Shown here one piece after another: positions 44,331 through 56,159 of a stretch of DNA of 64,000 bases (position 1 is its first letter; each line of letters opens with the position of its first letter). A program made the translations under genes and the position numbers. The stretch comes from Anolis sagrei (taxonomy: Eukaryota > Chordata > Lepidosauria > Squamata > Anolidae). Under the pieces are notes generated by a model. The model was not told where the DNA came from. It ran no database searches and saw nothing but the letters and a program-made list of their open reading frames with translations. The stretch is from contig NC_090022.1 in the NCBI RefSeq assembly GCF_037176765.1, positions 75,331,209 through 75,395,208 on the forward strand, in the 5' to 3' direction.

Positions 44331-45524
44331 TGCTAGCTGATATGTGAATAGAGGATGGGCTGAGATGTCACTGCCAAAGAGCATCCCCACAAAGTAGTCC
44401 TATTTTCAAAGTGTGAAAATGACTTTTAAGTAAAAGCAGATGTGACATTTCATATGTTCACTTTGGGATTCTGGTTCTCAGAAACTATTAAGTCATGTTT
44501 AAAGGGAAATGAAACATTGAAATGAAATGTACTTATGGAATGTTATGAACATTTTCCTCATGGGACTCATAAACAGCTTGAGATGCTATTTATCATGAGA
44601 GTCTGCAACCAAAATATGTGAGTCTTTGTTTTCCACTGAAGCAATCATATTAGGCACACTTTCTGATGGAGGAAGAACTACCATCAATTGTTTAGTCTGC
44701 CTGAAAAATGAATGCGAAACTTTGTATACACAAGAAATGGCCATTTTTATTTGCTTTATAAGATTCCAGATTCAGTCTCTCTCCGGTGGAAAAGGTAAAT
44801 ATCAGCCTGAAACCTTGAAGATATGCTAAAAAAGAGACCAGATAGTTGCGGACTAGATGAATCCATGATATCACTCAACCTATAGCCGGTTTACAGCTTT
44901 GCACTTCAGCTTTTCTTTTTCTTCAGTTTGTGCTTAGTTTCAACGCATTCTTAATAATTTAATCAGTTGTCTGTCTTGTGATTTCAGTAATAGTGATTGC
45001 TCAGAAGTAGAAGATAAAGTGCTGATCCCATTCAGTGTGGTGATCATACTCTTAACAACTATCTTATGGTAATCTAATCTCAAACGTGTAAATTACTCAG
45101 CATTTCTTTAAGTGCTAACAGAATATTGAGACTGTTGCATATAAGTTTGTAGCAGCCCTATGTTGATATGATGAGGGTTGGAGGTTGATGGATGGAGTGT
45201 GTTAGTATTTGTACTATTACTGCAACTGAAGAAAGAAAAGCCTTCCAGCTGGAACCAACTGCTTTGTATCTGCTGTTTTGGTTCCTGTGGAGACCACTTC
45301 ATTAACAGAAGGTATTTGGCTCCTTAACAAGAGTGAAAAGTCCCTTCCGCTACACAACAGGGAATTTCATGCTGTTTTGAAACCCTGACAAGATGCCCAT
45401 ACTGCTCCTACACTTTTTAATGCCAGAATCCACCCTGAATTTTCTACTGTTGTTTACACCTACGGCTGTTCTAGTTCTCAGGCTGATGAACAGCTATAAC
45501 ACTATAGTGACCAGGCAATTGTTC

Positions 45525-45838
45525 TGAATATATTGAATAACTAGGCACCCCCTGCCACGTGTTGCTGTGGCCTAGTCTGTGTATATGTGTTTTGTGTGTG
45601 TATATGTGTGTATATATTTGTGTATATGTGTATATATGTGATTTTGCGCATGCATTGTAATATTTTTTATTTTTTTGGCTTTTTAAGCATTTTCTGTGTT
45701 TTTCAGTGTTTTTATGAATGATGATCACTCATTGGCCTGATAGGTGTATTGTGTCCAAATTTGGTGTCTATTCGTCCAGTGGTTTTTGAGTTACGTTAAT
45801 CCCACAAGCTAACATTACATTTTTATTTATATAGATAA
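45525..45838 (+). repeat. Unclassified interspersed repeat with TG/TA-rich centre
   Basis: It starts near 'taggcaccccctgccacgtg', holds a GTGTATATGT run, and ends 'gtccaaatttggtgtctatt', 'gtccagtggtttttgagtta' and 'cattacatttttatttatat'. I recall such an end from lizard repeats but cannot name the class. Confidence 0.5.
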
Positions 45839-45959
45839 ACACAGTCATTTTACATTCAATTTAAGTTTCTATGTCAACATGATTTGACTCTTTACTGTCC
45901 AACACATAAACATTTGTAGTTGCAGTTTGTCTATTTTAAAATAACACCAACTAGTCTTG

Positions 45960-46060
45960 ATGCCACCTGTCAGGGGTGCTTTGAATGCGATTTTCCTTCT
46001 TCTAGGCAAGGGATTAGACAGGATGGCCCATGAGGTCTCTTCCAACAATAGGTTGATTTA
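45960..46060 (+). repeat. CR1 LINE 3' fragment
   Basis: 'tcaggggtgctttgaatgcg', then 'ggcaagggattagacaggat' and 'ggcccatgaggtctcttcca'. Confidence 0.75.
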
Positions 46061-46069
46061 TACTTGATT

Positions 46070-46300
46070 ATAGAAAAAACAAACCAAAGACCACCTATTA
46101 CAATGCAGCCTGAGCCCCGCCACATGCATAATGGAGGACCTCCTTATAGCAACACCAGAGGCACTCCAAGTGGCCAGCTACTGGTCAAAGGACATTTAAT
46201 AGAATGCCAAATTTTTAAACTCTGTGGTTTTTAAAAAATACATTACAACTGTACCCTTGGTTTGCTTCTGATACGATAAATAAATAGAAAAAACAAACCT
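46070..46300 (+). mobile_element. LINE 3' end, plus strand (mirror of 43,925-44,330)
   Basis: 'atgcataatggaggacctcc', then 'gcaacaccagaggcactcca', 'actctgtggtttttaa' and an end 'cgataaataaatag'. Confidence 0.6.
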
Positions 46301-47365
46301 AGATAAAATTTAGAAGATTATAAAATGAAACGAGGTATGAAATAAAGAGAAGTATCTAACTCTGGTTTATAATTTTGTAATCTGGCACAGAGTTCTGGTT
46401 GACATGCAGTGCAACAACAACAACAACATCCAATATGTTCTCTGAGCGTTCTAAAGAGTTTGTATCCAGAATTTATCACATCCCACTCATTTTCTCTATT
46501 CCTCTAAAATCAAGCCCATCTTCCATATGTCTCCAATAAGCATATTTTCTCATATAGTGTTATTGTATGTTCTCCTCTCCCACTAAAATTGCATTGTGTG
46601 TAAAAACACTATTCAAGCAGAATTGCTATCTCACCTTCAGAACCATTGCATGATTGCAGCATCTGTTTATGCTAAAAACGTTTTGCAGGATTTTGGACTT
46701 CCCACCCACTACCTCTCCCAAGACATTATCCCCCTTTTATTGTTTAGGTCATACACACAGAGAGAAATGCCCCTTTCCAGCAACAGAAGACACCATGGTT
46801 TGCAGAATTAAAGCGTTATAACGCTATCCTTTCATCCAAATAATTCAATCCCATCAAGCAGTGGGGGCTGTCCAAGAGCCACTGGATCTAACATTTGCCC
46901 TTCCATCCCAAAACCCAGTTAACAGAACTTTCCCTGAGCTTTAGAGGAAAGGCCGACTTTTGGCACTAAGCAGCATTCTTTGAGAGCTGCCAATGCCATT
47001 CATATTACTGTTTCCACACCCAAAGGATGTCAACTAGACTGCCCTTGGTTGCTCATAATCAAAGTGAAAGCACAATTGAACATTTACAAAGGAAATTATA
47101 TTGCAACATAAGCAAAAATAATGTCATTGATTTTTTTTCAGTTAGATAAAAGAATAACAACAGAAGAGCGACATCAAGTGGTAAGTTGCAACCGAAGGTG
47201 CTATTATCCTGATGCAGTTCCACTTTACCTGCCTTGCATGATGAGGCTCTTATAATTCTGCCAGCTTTCCTCTATGGATTTGTTTTTAAACTGTTCTGCC
47301 CCCTGCTTAATATTAAACGCCATCTTAGTTTAACTGAAACCCATCTCGTTTAAATATCCTCAAGA

Positions 47366-47580
47366 CACTGGATCCGGTCTGAATGTTGAAACTATGCAAA
47401 GTCAGCCCTGCTTGGATGGGAGACCAGCAACGAATACCAGGTGCTACAGGCCAGAATTCAGAAGAAGGAACATCTCTGAAGTGTTACTGCCTAAAGAAAA
47501 ATATTAAAATCCATAGGGTTGCCAGAAGTTGACAAATGACTTCAAGGTGTACACACACACGCATACACACCCATTCTCTT
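47366..47580 (+). mobile_element. 5S rRNA-derived SINE
   Basis: The head carries 5S-like internal promoter sequence: 'ggatccggtctgaatgttga', 'aagtcagccctgcttggatg' and 'ggagacc', followed by 'gaataccaggtgctacaggc'. The body ends 'ggttgccagaagttgacaaa' before a (CA)n run. It is too diverged in the 5' half to be a 5S gene and continues past the 5S end, so it is a SINE. Confidence 0.85.
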
Positions 47581-48839
47581 TTACATGCCAGATTCTCTGA
47601 ATGTTCCTCAGTATTTAAAAAAAAAATCCAAAAACCACATCCTGATACCACCATTTCATTCATACCTAAAGATCCCTCTGCTCCACCTAACTATCCCTGG
47701 ACATGTAATGAGACAGATAAAGCAATTTTGGGGAATCTGGGTTTAACCTTCCCATCTAGCAACATAATGTTTATTTATTTTATGATCTCAAAACTGCATT
47801 TCCCCATGTCATGGGTACTTACATTCACCATGGCTGACTTCTCTCCAGCATCCTATCTAGACACAAAAGCATGACTGACAAGAGACTAGGTCATCCTGTA
47901 TAATGCCTAATGTTAGAGACCAACCAAGATTAAAGCACTATCAAGTTCCACTAACCTCAGGGAGTGAAAAAAGCCATAAGCTTTCAACCCTTTTGAATGG
48001 GTCAAAAGACATTAGGGAAAAGAACAATAGAAAGATGATAGGAGTTCACAGTGAGCTTTTTAAATGGAATAATCTCTGCCTTTAAGTTTCTCATTTAGAC
48101 TGGAGAGAGAAAAAAATCCAAGAACTGGGGCAAAGTTTTGGCTAAAATATCGCTTCTGGACAGCTTTTTGGGTCAGAGCGGCTTGAAGTTCTTCCATCTG
48201 CATTCTTCAGCTTGGCTCCACTCACCATAGCTAGTTCCAGTTCTCAAAAACATTCTAATTGGTTTCATATTTATTCAGTTTTTGCCTTATATATAGCTAG
48301 TAAGAGCCTAAGGGAACTCACATCTGCTAACAGACTGGATGTTTGCTTTCATCATCTAACAAGGTAGGTAGAGGCTCCTTACATATATATGAAGTATTAG
48401 CTATTTGTCATGGGAACTCTTAAGGTTCAGTAATAGCATTTAATTCAGAACAAAAAGCAAAGCAGAGCGTAAAGGGCAAAATCTGAGGCAAAGACTTCAG
48501 CTGTTGAGGGAACTAGTCCTTGCTCAGACTATATATCAACAACTAAGGTTTTAAAAACATCCTGTAGGCAGGCTAGTAATATGGTCTGATAATCATATGT
48601 CTATGTTAATGGATGCCTACTGGAAGGAGAGAACTGGGCTCCAATGCAATATATGTCATCCAATAGGACCATTTCCCCATTTGGCTAAGATCAAGTGTAG
48701 TATCTGTTCTTATCAGTTTAATATCTGATATATTCTCTATTTGAGGATTTTGGGACCTGGAAGATGGAATAGGGGCTTGCTCCATCCACTCCACACATCA
48801 ACTTCATATTGCAGTGCCTACTTCGAACTAGGAATTGGG

Positions 48840-49022
48840 TTCTTGGGCTCCAGAATGAATGACTCAATGCAATGGAAGCCTAGAAATTGTAGACTGGTCG
48901 GACACCAGCATTCTTTGACAGTGAATTATAAAGACCTTATAACTCCCCTGACTCCATAGCTTTGAGCCATGCCAATTAAAGTGGTGTCAAACTGCATTAA
49001 TTCTACACTTTTGATGTGCCCC
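48840..49022. repeat. Fold-back MITE ('gtgcatctacac' family), diverged
   Basis: 'gactcaatgcaatggaagcc', then 'ggacaccagcattctttgac' and the end 'aaagtggtgtcaaactgcat' with 'taattctacac'. Confidence 0.6.
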
Positions 49023-49517
49023 TTAGTTAAACTTTTGTTATGAAGGAGGGAATTAATTACAAGTAATTCATTTGTAGCTGCTACTTCCAAATTCTAGGGA
49101 GGAATCTATTGAATATTTTGTGTTCATGTACCTGTCTTCAAGTTACCTGTTGACTTGAGGGCACTTACCCATGCACAACCCCATGAATTTCATAGGGTTT
49201 TCTGTTCTACACATGTCTTCTGTAATTGTAAAGTGGCTGTAATGGAGACATTTTCATATTTTAATTCTGAGTGCTTGTTTATTATATAAATCTAACTTTA
49301 AATCAATGCAACCAATATCCTTTGATAAACGTGCTCTGCTGGGTAAATTCAATGATGTGCTTTTACGTTCTAAAACTTTTCCTGAAACAGGAATAGGCTG
49401 GAGGTATGTCTTGTGGAAAGAACAACCCTATTCATGTTTATTCTGAATTGTTCTGCTATGTTCAAGAAGATTTACTATCCCTAGTAAAAGGGATAGCATT
49501 GTATCATTTCAACAAGA

Positions 49518-49593
49518 TTCTGCATGTATAAGTCTCCTTGAATTCAAGGAGACTTAAACATACAGAATAATGTTCCTTGAATTCAAGGAGACT
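49518..49593. repeat. Perfect 26-bp palindrome with near-mirror flanks and a half repeat
   Basis: 49,530-49,555 is a perfect palindrome centred on GAATTC (arm aagtctccttgaa). The flanks 'ttctgcatgtat' and 'aaacatacagaa' extend the mirror to about 50 bp. A second 'ccttgaattcaaggagactt' follows at about 49,573. It lies about 600 bp upstream of the crystallin-aerolysin gene. Confidence 0.85.
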
Positions 49594-50187
49594 TGTTCCC
49601 AGATCAGTTAGCTTCCATATCTGAAATCAGTAGGGTAAAATTAGGGTTGCCAGCCCCTGAGATGAAAAAAAAAGTGATATTGGGGATGACTTGCAAGAAG
49701 AAGCTAGAGTGGTTTTAAGTGGTAAAAACAAGAAAGGAGTCTTATCAAATGTGTAGTTCTGAGGCCAGAGACCAGAAAAAAAGTCTTTTAATGTGGTTTT
49801 TGGACTAGTTCCTTTCCCAAAGAGTCTTGCTCAGATGCTGAGCAGTTGCCATTTGAATTTCCCACAATTCCATAAGAAGAGGGTTGAGGAAGAGGTGGGA
49901 ACTGACTCATAAGCAACAGATTGCTCAAATCAGTGTTGCCACCCCCTTGGTGACTGGCGGTTCTGTGTACTTCTAAGTAAACAAACATGGTTAGGCTGCC
50001 ACTGTTTTAGTAAACAGCGTTATTTGGAGCTGGGGGTTCTATTTCTGTTCACATTGCTACATTGGATTTTGTTCTAGTGTATATTTTTCTGTGTCTCTTT
50101 CCACTTCATGGCAGCACGTGAGCATCTGCAAACAAACAGGTCACCTTCGGAGATGAACAGGGATCTCCTCTCTCCATCCTTCCAAAG

Positions 50188-51192
50188 ATGAATAAAATAA
50201 TTGTTTATGAACACGAAGACTTCAATGGACTTCGTAAAGAATTCATTTCAGATGCTCCTGACCTACGAAGTGTGGATTTTGGAAAATGTATTTCATCCCT
50301 GAAGGTGATTGGGCAACCTTGGCTGGCCTTCCGTGATCCCAACTACCAAGGGCCACCTGCTACATTTGAGGAAGGGGAGTACAAGCACATCCCCTTAAAT
50401 AATCAAATTTCTTCTCTCCGGCTAGTGACTGAAGATTTGGAAAATCCTCAGATCACACTCTATCAGAATAAAAAATATGAAGGGGAGAGCAAAATTATAA
50501 CAGAGGCAACCAACCTGACTTACGGATATTTCAATAACAAGGCATCTTCCCATATTGTCCAGAGAGGGGCCTGGCTACTCTATGAAAATGCTGATCGAAA
50601 TGGCTGGTTCTGTATAGCTCGGGAAGGGACAAAAAATCCTGATTATGGTCCAATATTCAATTTCCATGATAAGTGTTCCTACGTGTATCCTCTTAAAGCC
50701 GGACGGCCTGTTATCACCACCAAGATCTTGTGGGATCACAAGAAGGTAGAAAGCGAGGGTGAAGTGGTGATTGATGAATTTAGTGGCATTAATGCCACAG
50801 ATTATGAGCAAACATTCACCACCAGCAACAGCAGGGTCTATGAAGCAGCCACGAGCCACAGTTTTAAATTTTTGGTGCCCGACTTGCACATAGATGAGAA
50901 GTTCAACATAACCATAGATCCAAGCACAACCATCACTGTAGAGAAAGGAAAACCAGAGTCTACTTTCACTGTAGACAAAGTTGAGGTTACAGTGCCGGTC
51001 AAGATCCCACCACATTCAGAACTGAATGTCCAGGTGATGAGGAAGCTAGTCACCGCCTCCGCTCCTGTGGAAGTGAGCATTACCAGGAATGGGAAGAGAA
51101 AGACAGAGATTGGAGAGTATCGAAGTGTGTCAGGACGTAGCATCAGTACCAAGTATGCTGTTAAGCCAATTGAGATGAAAAAACAAACATAG
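50188..51192 (+). CDS. Beta/gamma-crystallin plus aerolysin-like protein (epidermal differentiation-specific protein, EDSP/EP37-like), 334 aa
   Basis: Intact single coding exon. Residues 1-85 and about 88-178 form two beta/gamma-crystallin domains with Greek-key signatures (IIVYEHEDFNGLRKEF, WLAFRDPNYQG, ITLYQNKKYEGESK, AWLLYENADRNGW). About 183-330 is an aerolysin-fold region, rich in alternating S/T strands (TTKILWDHKKVESEGEVVID, ATSHSFKFLVPDL, FTVDKVEVTVPVKIPPHSEL). This fusion is known from newt and frog EP37/EDSP and the frog beta-gamma-CAT alpha subunit, which act in skin and gut epithelium through endolysosomal pores; a role here is inferred from family only. There is no signal peptide, as in the family. 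The ATG is the first after an acceptor-like 'ttcatggcag' at 50,113, so a 5' non-coding exon is likely. An AATAAA lies at 51,936. Confidence 0.9.
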   Translation: MNKIIVYEHEDFNGLRKEFISDAPDLRSVDFGKCISSLKVIGQPWLAFRDPNYQGPPATFEEGEYKHIPLNNQISSLRLVTEDLENPQITLYQNKKYEGESKIITEATNLTYGYFNNKASSHIVQRGAWLLYENADRNGWFCIAREGTKNPDYGPIFNFHDKCSYVYPLKAGRPVITTKILWDHKKVESEGEVVIDEFSGINATDYEQTFTTSNSRVYEAATSHSFKFLVPDLHIDEKFNITIDPSTTITVEKGKPESTFTVDKVEVTVPVKIPPHSELNVQVMRKLVTASAPVEVSITRNGKRKTEIGEYRSVSGRSISTKYAVKPIEMKKQT

Positions 51193-51327
51193 ACTCAACA
51201 TGCAGTAACAGCCATCATATTCACAGAAGATACAATTCGTTTTTTAGCTAAAAAAGGAAATACACTCCTGGCTGGACTGAATGTTGTTTAATTACATGAT
51301 TTACAGTCCCAGCATATTATACAGTTG

Positions 51328-51420
51328 CATTGGAGGACCTAGAGATTCCTAGACCTCTCTTCAGGAATTTTCTAGATCCTCCAATACAACTCTGTTGTAA
51401 CTTCAGGACCATAGAATTGC
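51328..51420. repeat. Short repeat 'ggaggacctagag', copy 2 (palindromic)
   Basis: 'gcattggaggacctagagat' is mirrored by 'ttctagatcctccaatacaa'. The copy at 53,287-53,375 has 'ctctaggtcctccagtgcaa' and 'gaggaccaagacattcctag'. Confidence 0.6.
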
Positions 51421-51542
51421 CTGGAAGACCAAGTAAATCCCTAGAAGAACCATTTCCCCCTAGGTGCAAGTAAGTGAAATCGCAAATATGAGTTACAGCA
51501 TTATAGGGTCTTGCTGTACTGTCATGTCAGTCTTTCATCTTT

Positions 51543-51546
<4 letters not shown>

Positions 51547-51588
<42 letters not shown>

Positions 51589-51760
51589 TATTTATATCCC
51601 GCTACCATCTCCCCATGGGACTTGATGCTGCTTACATGAGACCGAGCCCAAATACAACAATACAAGCAATAATAACAACAATACAAGCAATTAAAATCAA
51701 ACATAGACAATAAAACAATAACGTAAGCATTAACAATAAGACAACACACTACAAACTACT
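51547..51760 (-). repeat. L2-like LINE 3' end with (AAT)n, minus strand
   Basis: A run of about 14 AAT units is followed by 'actttatttatatcccgcta', 'tctccccatgggacttgatg' and an A-rich body. Confidence 0.75.
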
Positions 51761-53286
51761 GTTTGTAGTTGAGCATTCAAAATTGTTACCATACTAATAC
51801 CAAAGTGCATTTATCTACATTTAATCCATGATCCCCAGATATATACTCTACTCTGAACTTGTGAAAGTTTTATCTCTTGAAATGTGTCAATTGTAAATAT
51901 TGGACTCCAGACTTTAGCTTAAATGTGGACTCGCCAATAAAGCAACCAAGAGCCACTTTGGGCCAGATGAAGGCTATGTGTGTCCCCAAGTGGGAATGCC
52001 AAGTTTTTCAAACAGCAACATATAGGTACTGCCATATTTGTTGTTGGGACAGTTCACAAATAGCTCATATACATGAGGCAAGCCTATATAAAGTCTTCTT
52101 CAAACCTTGTGAGATAAAATGCTCTCGTGAAAGTTTCAGGCTCCAAAATATTAGAGATTTTCTGGGAGCCTGGAATATTCTGGGGGAGGAAGGGGGCAGC
52201 TATCCTTTTCTGACGCCTGACACGTCTATATGGGATTTCTCCATATATGACATGCCTCGATCAGCTGCACCCATAGAACTTAGAAAAGGAATAACAGACC
52301 TGAGGTGTGCCCACAACCAATGGACCCACATGGCATTTGGTATGCATTCGAGGTCAATTTGCAGCATACCAAATATTTGCAGGCTGTTCTGCTGTGAGTG
52401 TAGCTGATGGATGTTCTTGTTCTCACCAGATCAAAGCATATGGGGTTTGGGGTAGCTTTGCCTCAAAGCCATGCAAGATGCAACACAGCTGGCCTCCTAA
52501 TTCACCCAACAGCTTTGCACACTGGCAGAGAGCCTGCTGAGAGGATATTACAGAAATGCATTCTGGCAAGCACACCTTTACTAGTTTTATATCCCCCCCT
52601 CTTTATGCTGTTTGAACCTTTTCTGATTAATACAATGGATTGAAAAAAGTACTCTATATGTGAGTATGTCAAATGTCTAAATTTCAGTATTAGCCAAGGG
52701 GAGAAATTGGTATCATTTGCATTCTTCTTGTGCTCCAAATTGATCCATAAAAGTGAAAGAACACATTCAGGGAATGATAACTGTATGACTTTATGTATAT
52801 TTGCTGTGTTTCCAATCCAAGCCTGTTTGCTCTGCTTATTCTGGTACAGAAGAGAAAGAAATCGTAATGTATTACATCCCATCAGGAAAAAAAGCCTGTA
52901 TCACAAGCCATACACTACACAGAGCACCACATACCCTGTAGCCTCCATTTAGCCTACAAACCTGACATTGTCCCAACTATTTATATGAGGAAACCTTTAT
53001 TAGGATTGTTGGGACATGGAAAGAGGTACCTTCCTTACATCCTGTTGAAAACCATCCTTTGGCTGGCATCCTGTTAGTGTCATAGGTAAGCATATGTAAT
53101 TTTTTGACATTATTACAAGTATTGTATATATATGTAACTATTTTTCCACAGTAGAGAATATACACAATCTTGTGTGGTTCTTAAGGTGTCATTCTAAATT
53201 GGCTAGTCAAATAACAGTTGGCCTCCACATTTGTAGATTTGACTTTTTAAGATTTTATTATTTGCTGACTTCATGAATAAGTTATC

Positions 53287-53375
53287 TCTAGGAATCTCTA
53301 GGTCCTCCAGTGCAACTCTGTGGTCAACTTTCACTTCAGCAGTCAGGTTAGAGGACCAAGACATTCCTAGAGAGA
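53287..53375. repeat. Short repeat 'ggaggacctagag', copy 3
   Basis: 'ctctaggaatctctaggtcc', then 'ctccagtgcaactctgtggt' and 'ccaagacattcctagagaga'. Confidence 0.55.
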
Positions 53376-54949
53376 TGTTCTCTCAGTTTGAAAAAAAAAA
53401 CTTTAACCCCCCCCCCCCCACACACACACACACTTTCCATTTTTGAAAGGGTCTGTTCTCCGTAGTCCTGTGAAAGTTAAAGGCTTATGGTATTAATAAG
53501 ACAGAGAAACAATATTACTAAAGAATTGATATGTGGGTTTTCTGCAAGGTCTTGTTCTTATGCCTCTATCTCTTATGAGAGCTAGTGTTACTTGTAAATA
53601 ATCTTAAATTTGGTTATCCTGAACAGAAAGAAGGAAATAGATGTTGGGGCTGTTGGAGCATGTAAAAATCAGTTGGTGAGTGTGCTAACTGAAAAATGCA
53701 AAGCCATGCCCGAGAGGCTAGCTGAGCCTGGGAGTTTTGGCAACAGTTACATGTTTAGGTTTTCTGTGCAGGGAGCTTACCAAGTTAGTTTATAATTTCT
53801 GCTTCTGGACTGCTGAAAGAAAGTCCTTCACATGGACACCTAAGGATCATTTTAATCTCTCTCAAAAGGACATTGTGTGAGTCAATGCAACTGTTCACAT
53901 GACTGTATATGTTTTGTTCTGCATAACAAAGAGTAAACACCTTGTTCTTTACTGTTCATCTGCGTGGCATTTTTCTCTCTCTAGCAACACAGTGTGTGGA
54001 TTGATAAAGACATGAACTACATGTGATTTTCATTCTACCTCTTGGGCTACCCCTTACTAGAAGTATAATAGGATAGTGTAATTATTGTCAAAATTATGGA
54101 TAATGGATGAGCTTTGATTCAGCATATTTGCTAGAACACAGACCCTCTCCATACAATTAAAACAGAAGCAAACAATGTAAACAAGAAGCATCCTATTTTT
54201 ATTAACCTTACCTGTCTCTTCAGGATGGACTCAAGCACACCATGGCTGTCTATTTTGCTCCCTGAATTTGAAAACTAAGCAGCTCTTGATGGAATTTATT
54301 CCACGAATGAGTGTGCTTTTGGAGAATAACACTATCCCTATCACATCCACAGAGCCAGTGTTCAAACCAGAATGTCATCCGTTTTCTCATTACTCCCTGG
54401 CAATGCACTTAAAAAGATTATCACATTTAAAGCTATACTTGTTGAACATTCAGAGGGATATGCTTCTGAATACACTTGTATAAGATTTCTGCATGGCAGA
54501 TTAATTTTTCATGGTTAATAATTATTTTGGTGTTTCTAACAATGGAAATCAGGAGGTTTGGGATCAAATGTATATTTGTTGTTAGGTGGATGAATGAACA
54601 TTCCCAGAGACTGTGAAGAACAGTGAAAAACCGTTTTTTTTCAATGGAAAAGGCAATGAAGATATGGGAGGTGATACATATGGTAAAATTATTGACATGA
54701 ATAAGACTCCAGAAAAGACAATTGATTTATGGAATACTGAGGTTTTCCTATATATTGTAGTGATTCCAAGCAATATCAATTATGTATAAGCTTTAGAACA
54801 TAAATATACAATTTCCCAAAGCCCAGATGCCACACATCAGTTGCCATATGAACAGAGGCTGATTTACACTGCTAAATAATGCAAACCTCTCCTGATTTAA
54901 TCTTGCCAAGAAAACTTCATGATAAGGTCCTTATTAGTTGGAATCAGCT

Positions 54950-55170
54950 TGAACAACATATAGTCAAAGGCTTTCACTGGGTTGTTGTAGGTTACTTGGG
55001 TTGTATGGCCATGTTATAGAAGCAATCTCTCATGACATTTCGCCTGCATCTGTGGCAAGCATCCTCAGAGGTTGTGAGGATGCTTGCCACAGATGCTGGT
55101 GAAACGTCAGGAGAGAATGCTTCCAGAACATGGCCATACAACTCGATAAACCTACAACAACCCAACCCAA
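54950..55170. repeat. Fold-back repeat ('ggcatcctcagagg' family), copy 4
   Basis: 'gtcaaaggctttcactgggt', 'ctgcatctgtggcaagcatc' and 'ctcagaggttgtgaggatgc', mirrored by 'gagagaatgcttccagaaca'. It is a hairpin with a very short centre. Confidence 0.75.
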
Positions 55171-56159
55171 CTAAATCTATAACAGCACATCTGTATTTGG
55201 AATAATTATTAAAGACTGTTTGCCTCTTTTTTTGGAAATAATAATAACATTCTCATATACCACTTTCCCATTAATCTAAATTTGCACTTTGTTCCACAGA
55301 GTCAGATATTCCCCAATGGGAACAAACATGGTTGCATTGCTCTTGAACAACTCCAGTGCAAAGCTCACTTCCTTTAGATGTAAACGCTTCACAATATTCC
55401 AACAGGGTATACAGCTCCATAGACACAATGCAGGAATTATATTTGTTTCCGAAATCATGTCAGTGTAATATTCTCCTTCAATCACAGGAATGCAAATGAA
55501 GAATGGATATGTTTACCATGGTGCTAATGTCAGAAACACATATTTGAATTTCCCTTTCTATAAACAACAATAAACAAATCAATGCCCCTTTTCAAACAGT
55601 AAAGAAACAAGAAAGGATCATAAATTCACACATTGACATTGATTAAGATCATGGGACTTTATAGCTTGGAGAAACAAAATACATACTTTGCAGAGATTTT
55701 AAGCCACCTGGAGTGAAAAATCAGATGGAAACTTATTTTTCTTTTCAGGGGTTTTAGGCAAGGTAGTTTGGAACCGCAAGGGCTTTGTGCCACTTTCAGG
55801 CAACACTTTGCCCATTCCTGCTTTACACAGAGAGTAATATTACATACGTCTGTGTCAAACCTTATTCACACAGCTACTAAAAGTTGAGCATCATGCCTGA
55901 ATGTTAGAAAGTCCTTGGAAAGGACCTTCCATCTAATATTTATCAAAATAATAGTTCCAGACAAAAGCATTATGGAAATTGGAGATATATGAGTCCTGTT
56001 TATTTGCATAGACTGAATATACTGTTCATTAGATAATTCTCAGTGCATCAAAACCTACACCGCTGATCTGCTCTTTGCATTTGCCATCTCATCCCAGAAA
56101 CTTTCTTCAAGCAACTGATACTCACTATTAAAAAAAGCAGGATTTTCTAGTCTACAGAT

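Larger units (their letters stand above)
43071..50113. other. Intergenic region between the NLR gene and the crystallin-aerolysin gene
   Basis: No gene was recognised. It contains a LINE 3' end pair in inverted orientation (43,925-44,330 and 46,070-46,300), an unclassified repeat (45,525-45,838), a CR1 end (45,960-46,060), a 5S-headed SINE (47,366-47,580), a diverged fold-back MITE (48,840-49,022) and a 50-bp palindrome with a half copy (49,518-49,593). The first few hundred bases are likely the NLR 3' UTR, but no clear AATAAA was found. The stretches 44,340-45,520, 46,310-47,360 and 47,600-48,830 show nothing I recognise. Confidence 0.6.
51193..56159. other. Intergenic region between the crystallin-aerolysin gene and the taste receptor
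   Basis: No gene was recognised. It holds the 'ggaggacctagag' repeat (51,328-51,420 and 53,287-53,375), an L2-like tail (51,547-51,760), a poly-C/(CA)n run (53,407-53,435) and a fold-back repeat (54,950-55,170). A 176-codon open frame at 51,877-52,407 shows no family and is probably 3' flank. The remaining stretches show nothing I recognise. Confidence 0.6.

Noticed and set aside
47366-47480. 5S rRNA gene
   Set aside because: Only parts of the internal promoter are conserved and the sequence runs on into a SINE body and (CA)n tail.
51877-52407. 176-codon + strand open frame downstream of the aerolysin-like gene
   Set aside because: Cysteine- and tryptophan-rich without any motif spacing I know; more likely 3' flanking DNA. 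Kept as unsupported.
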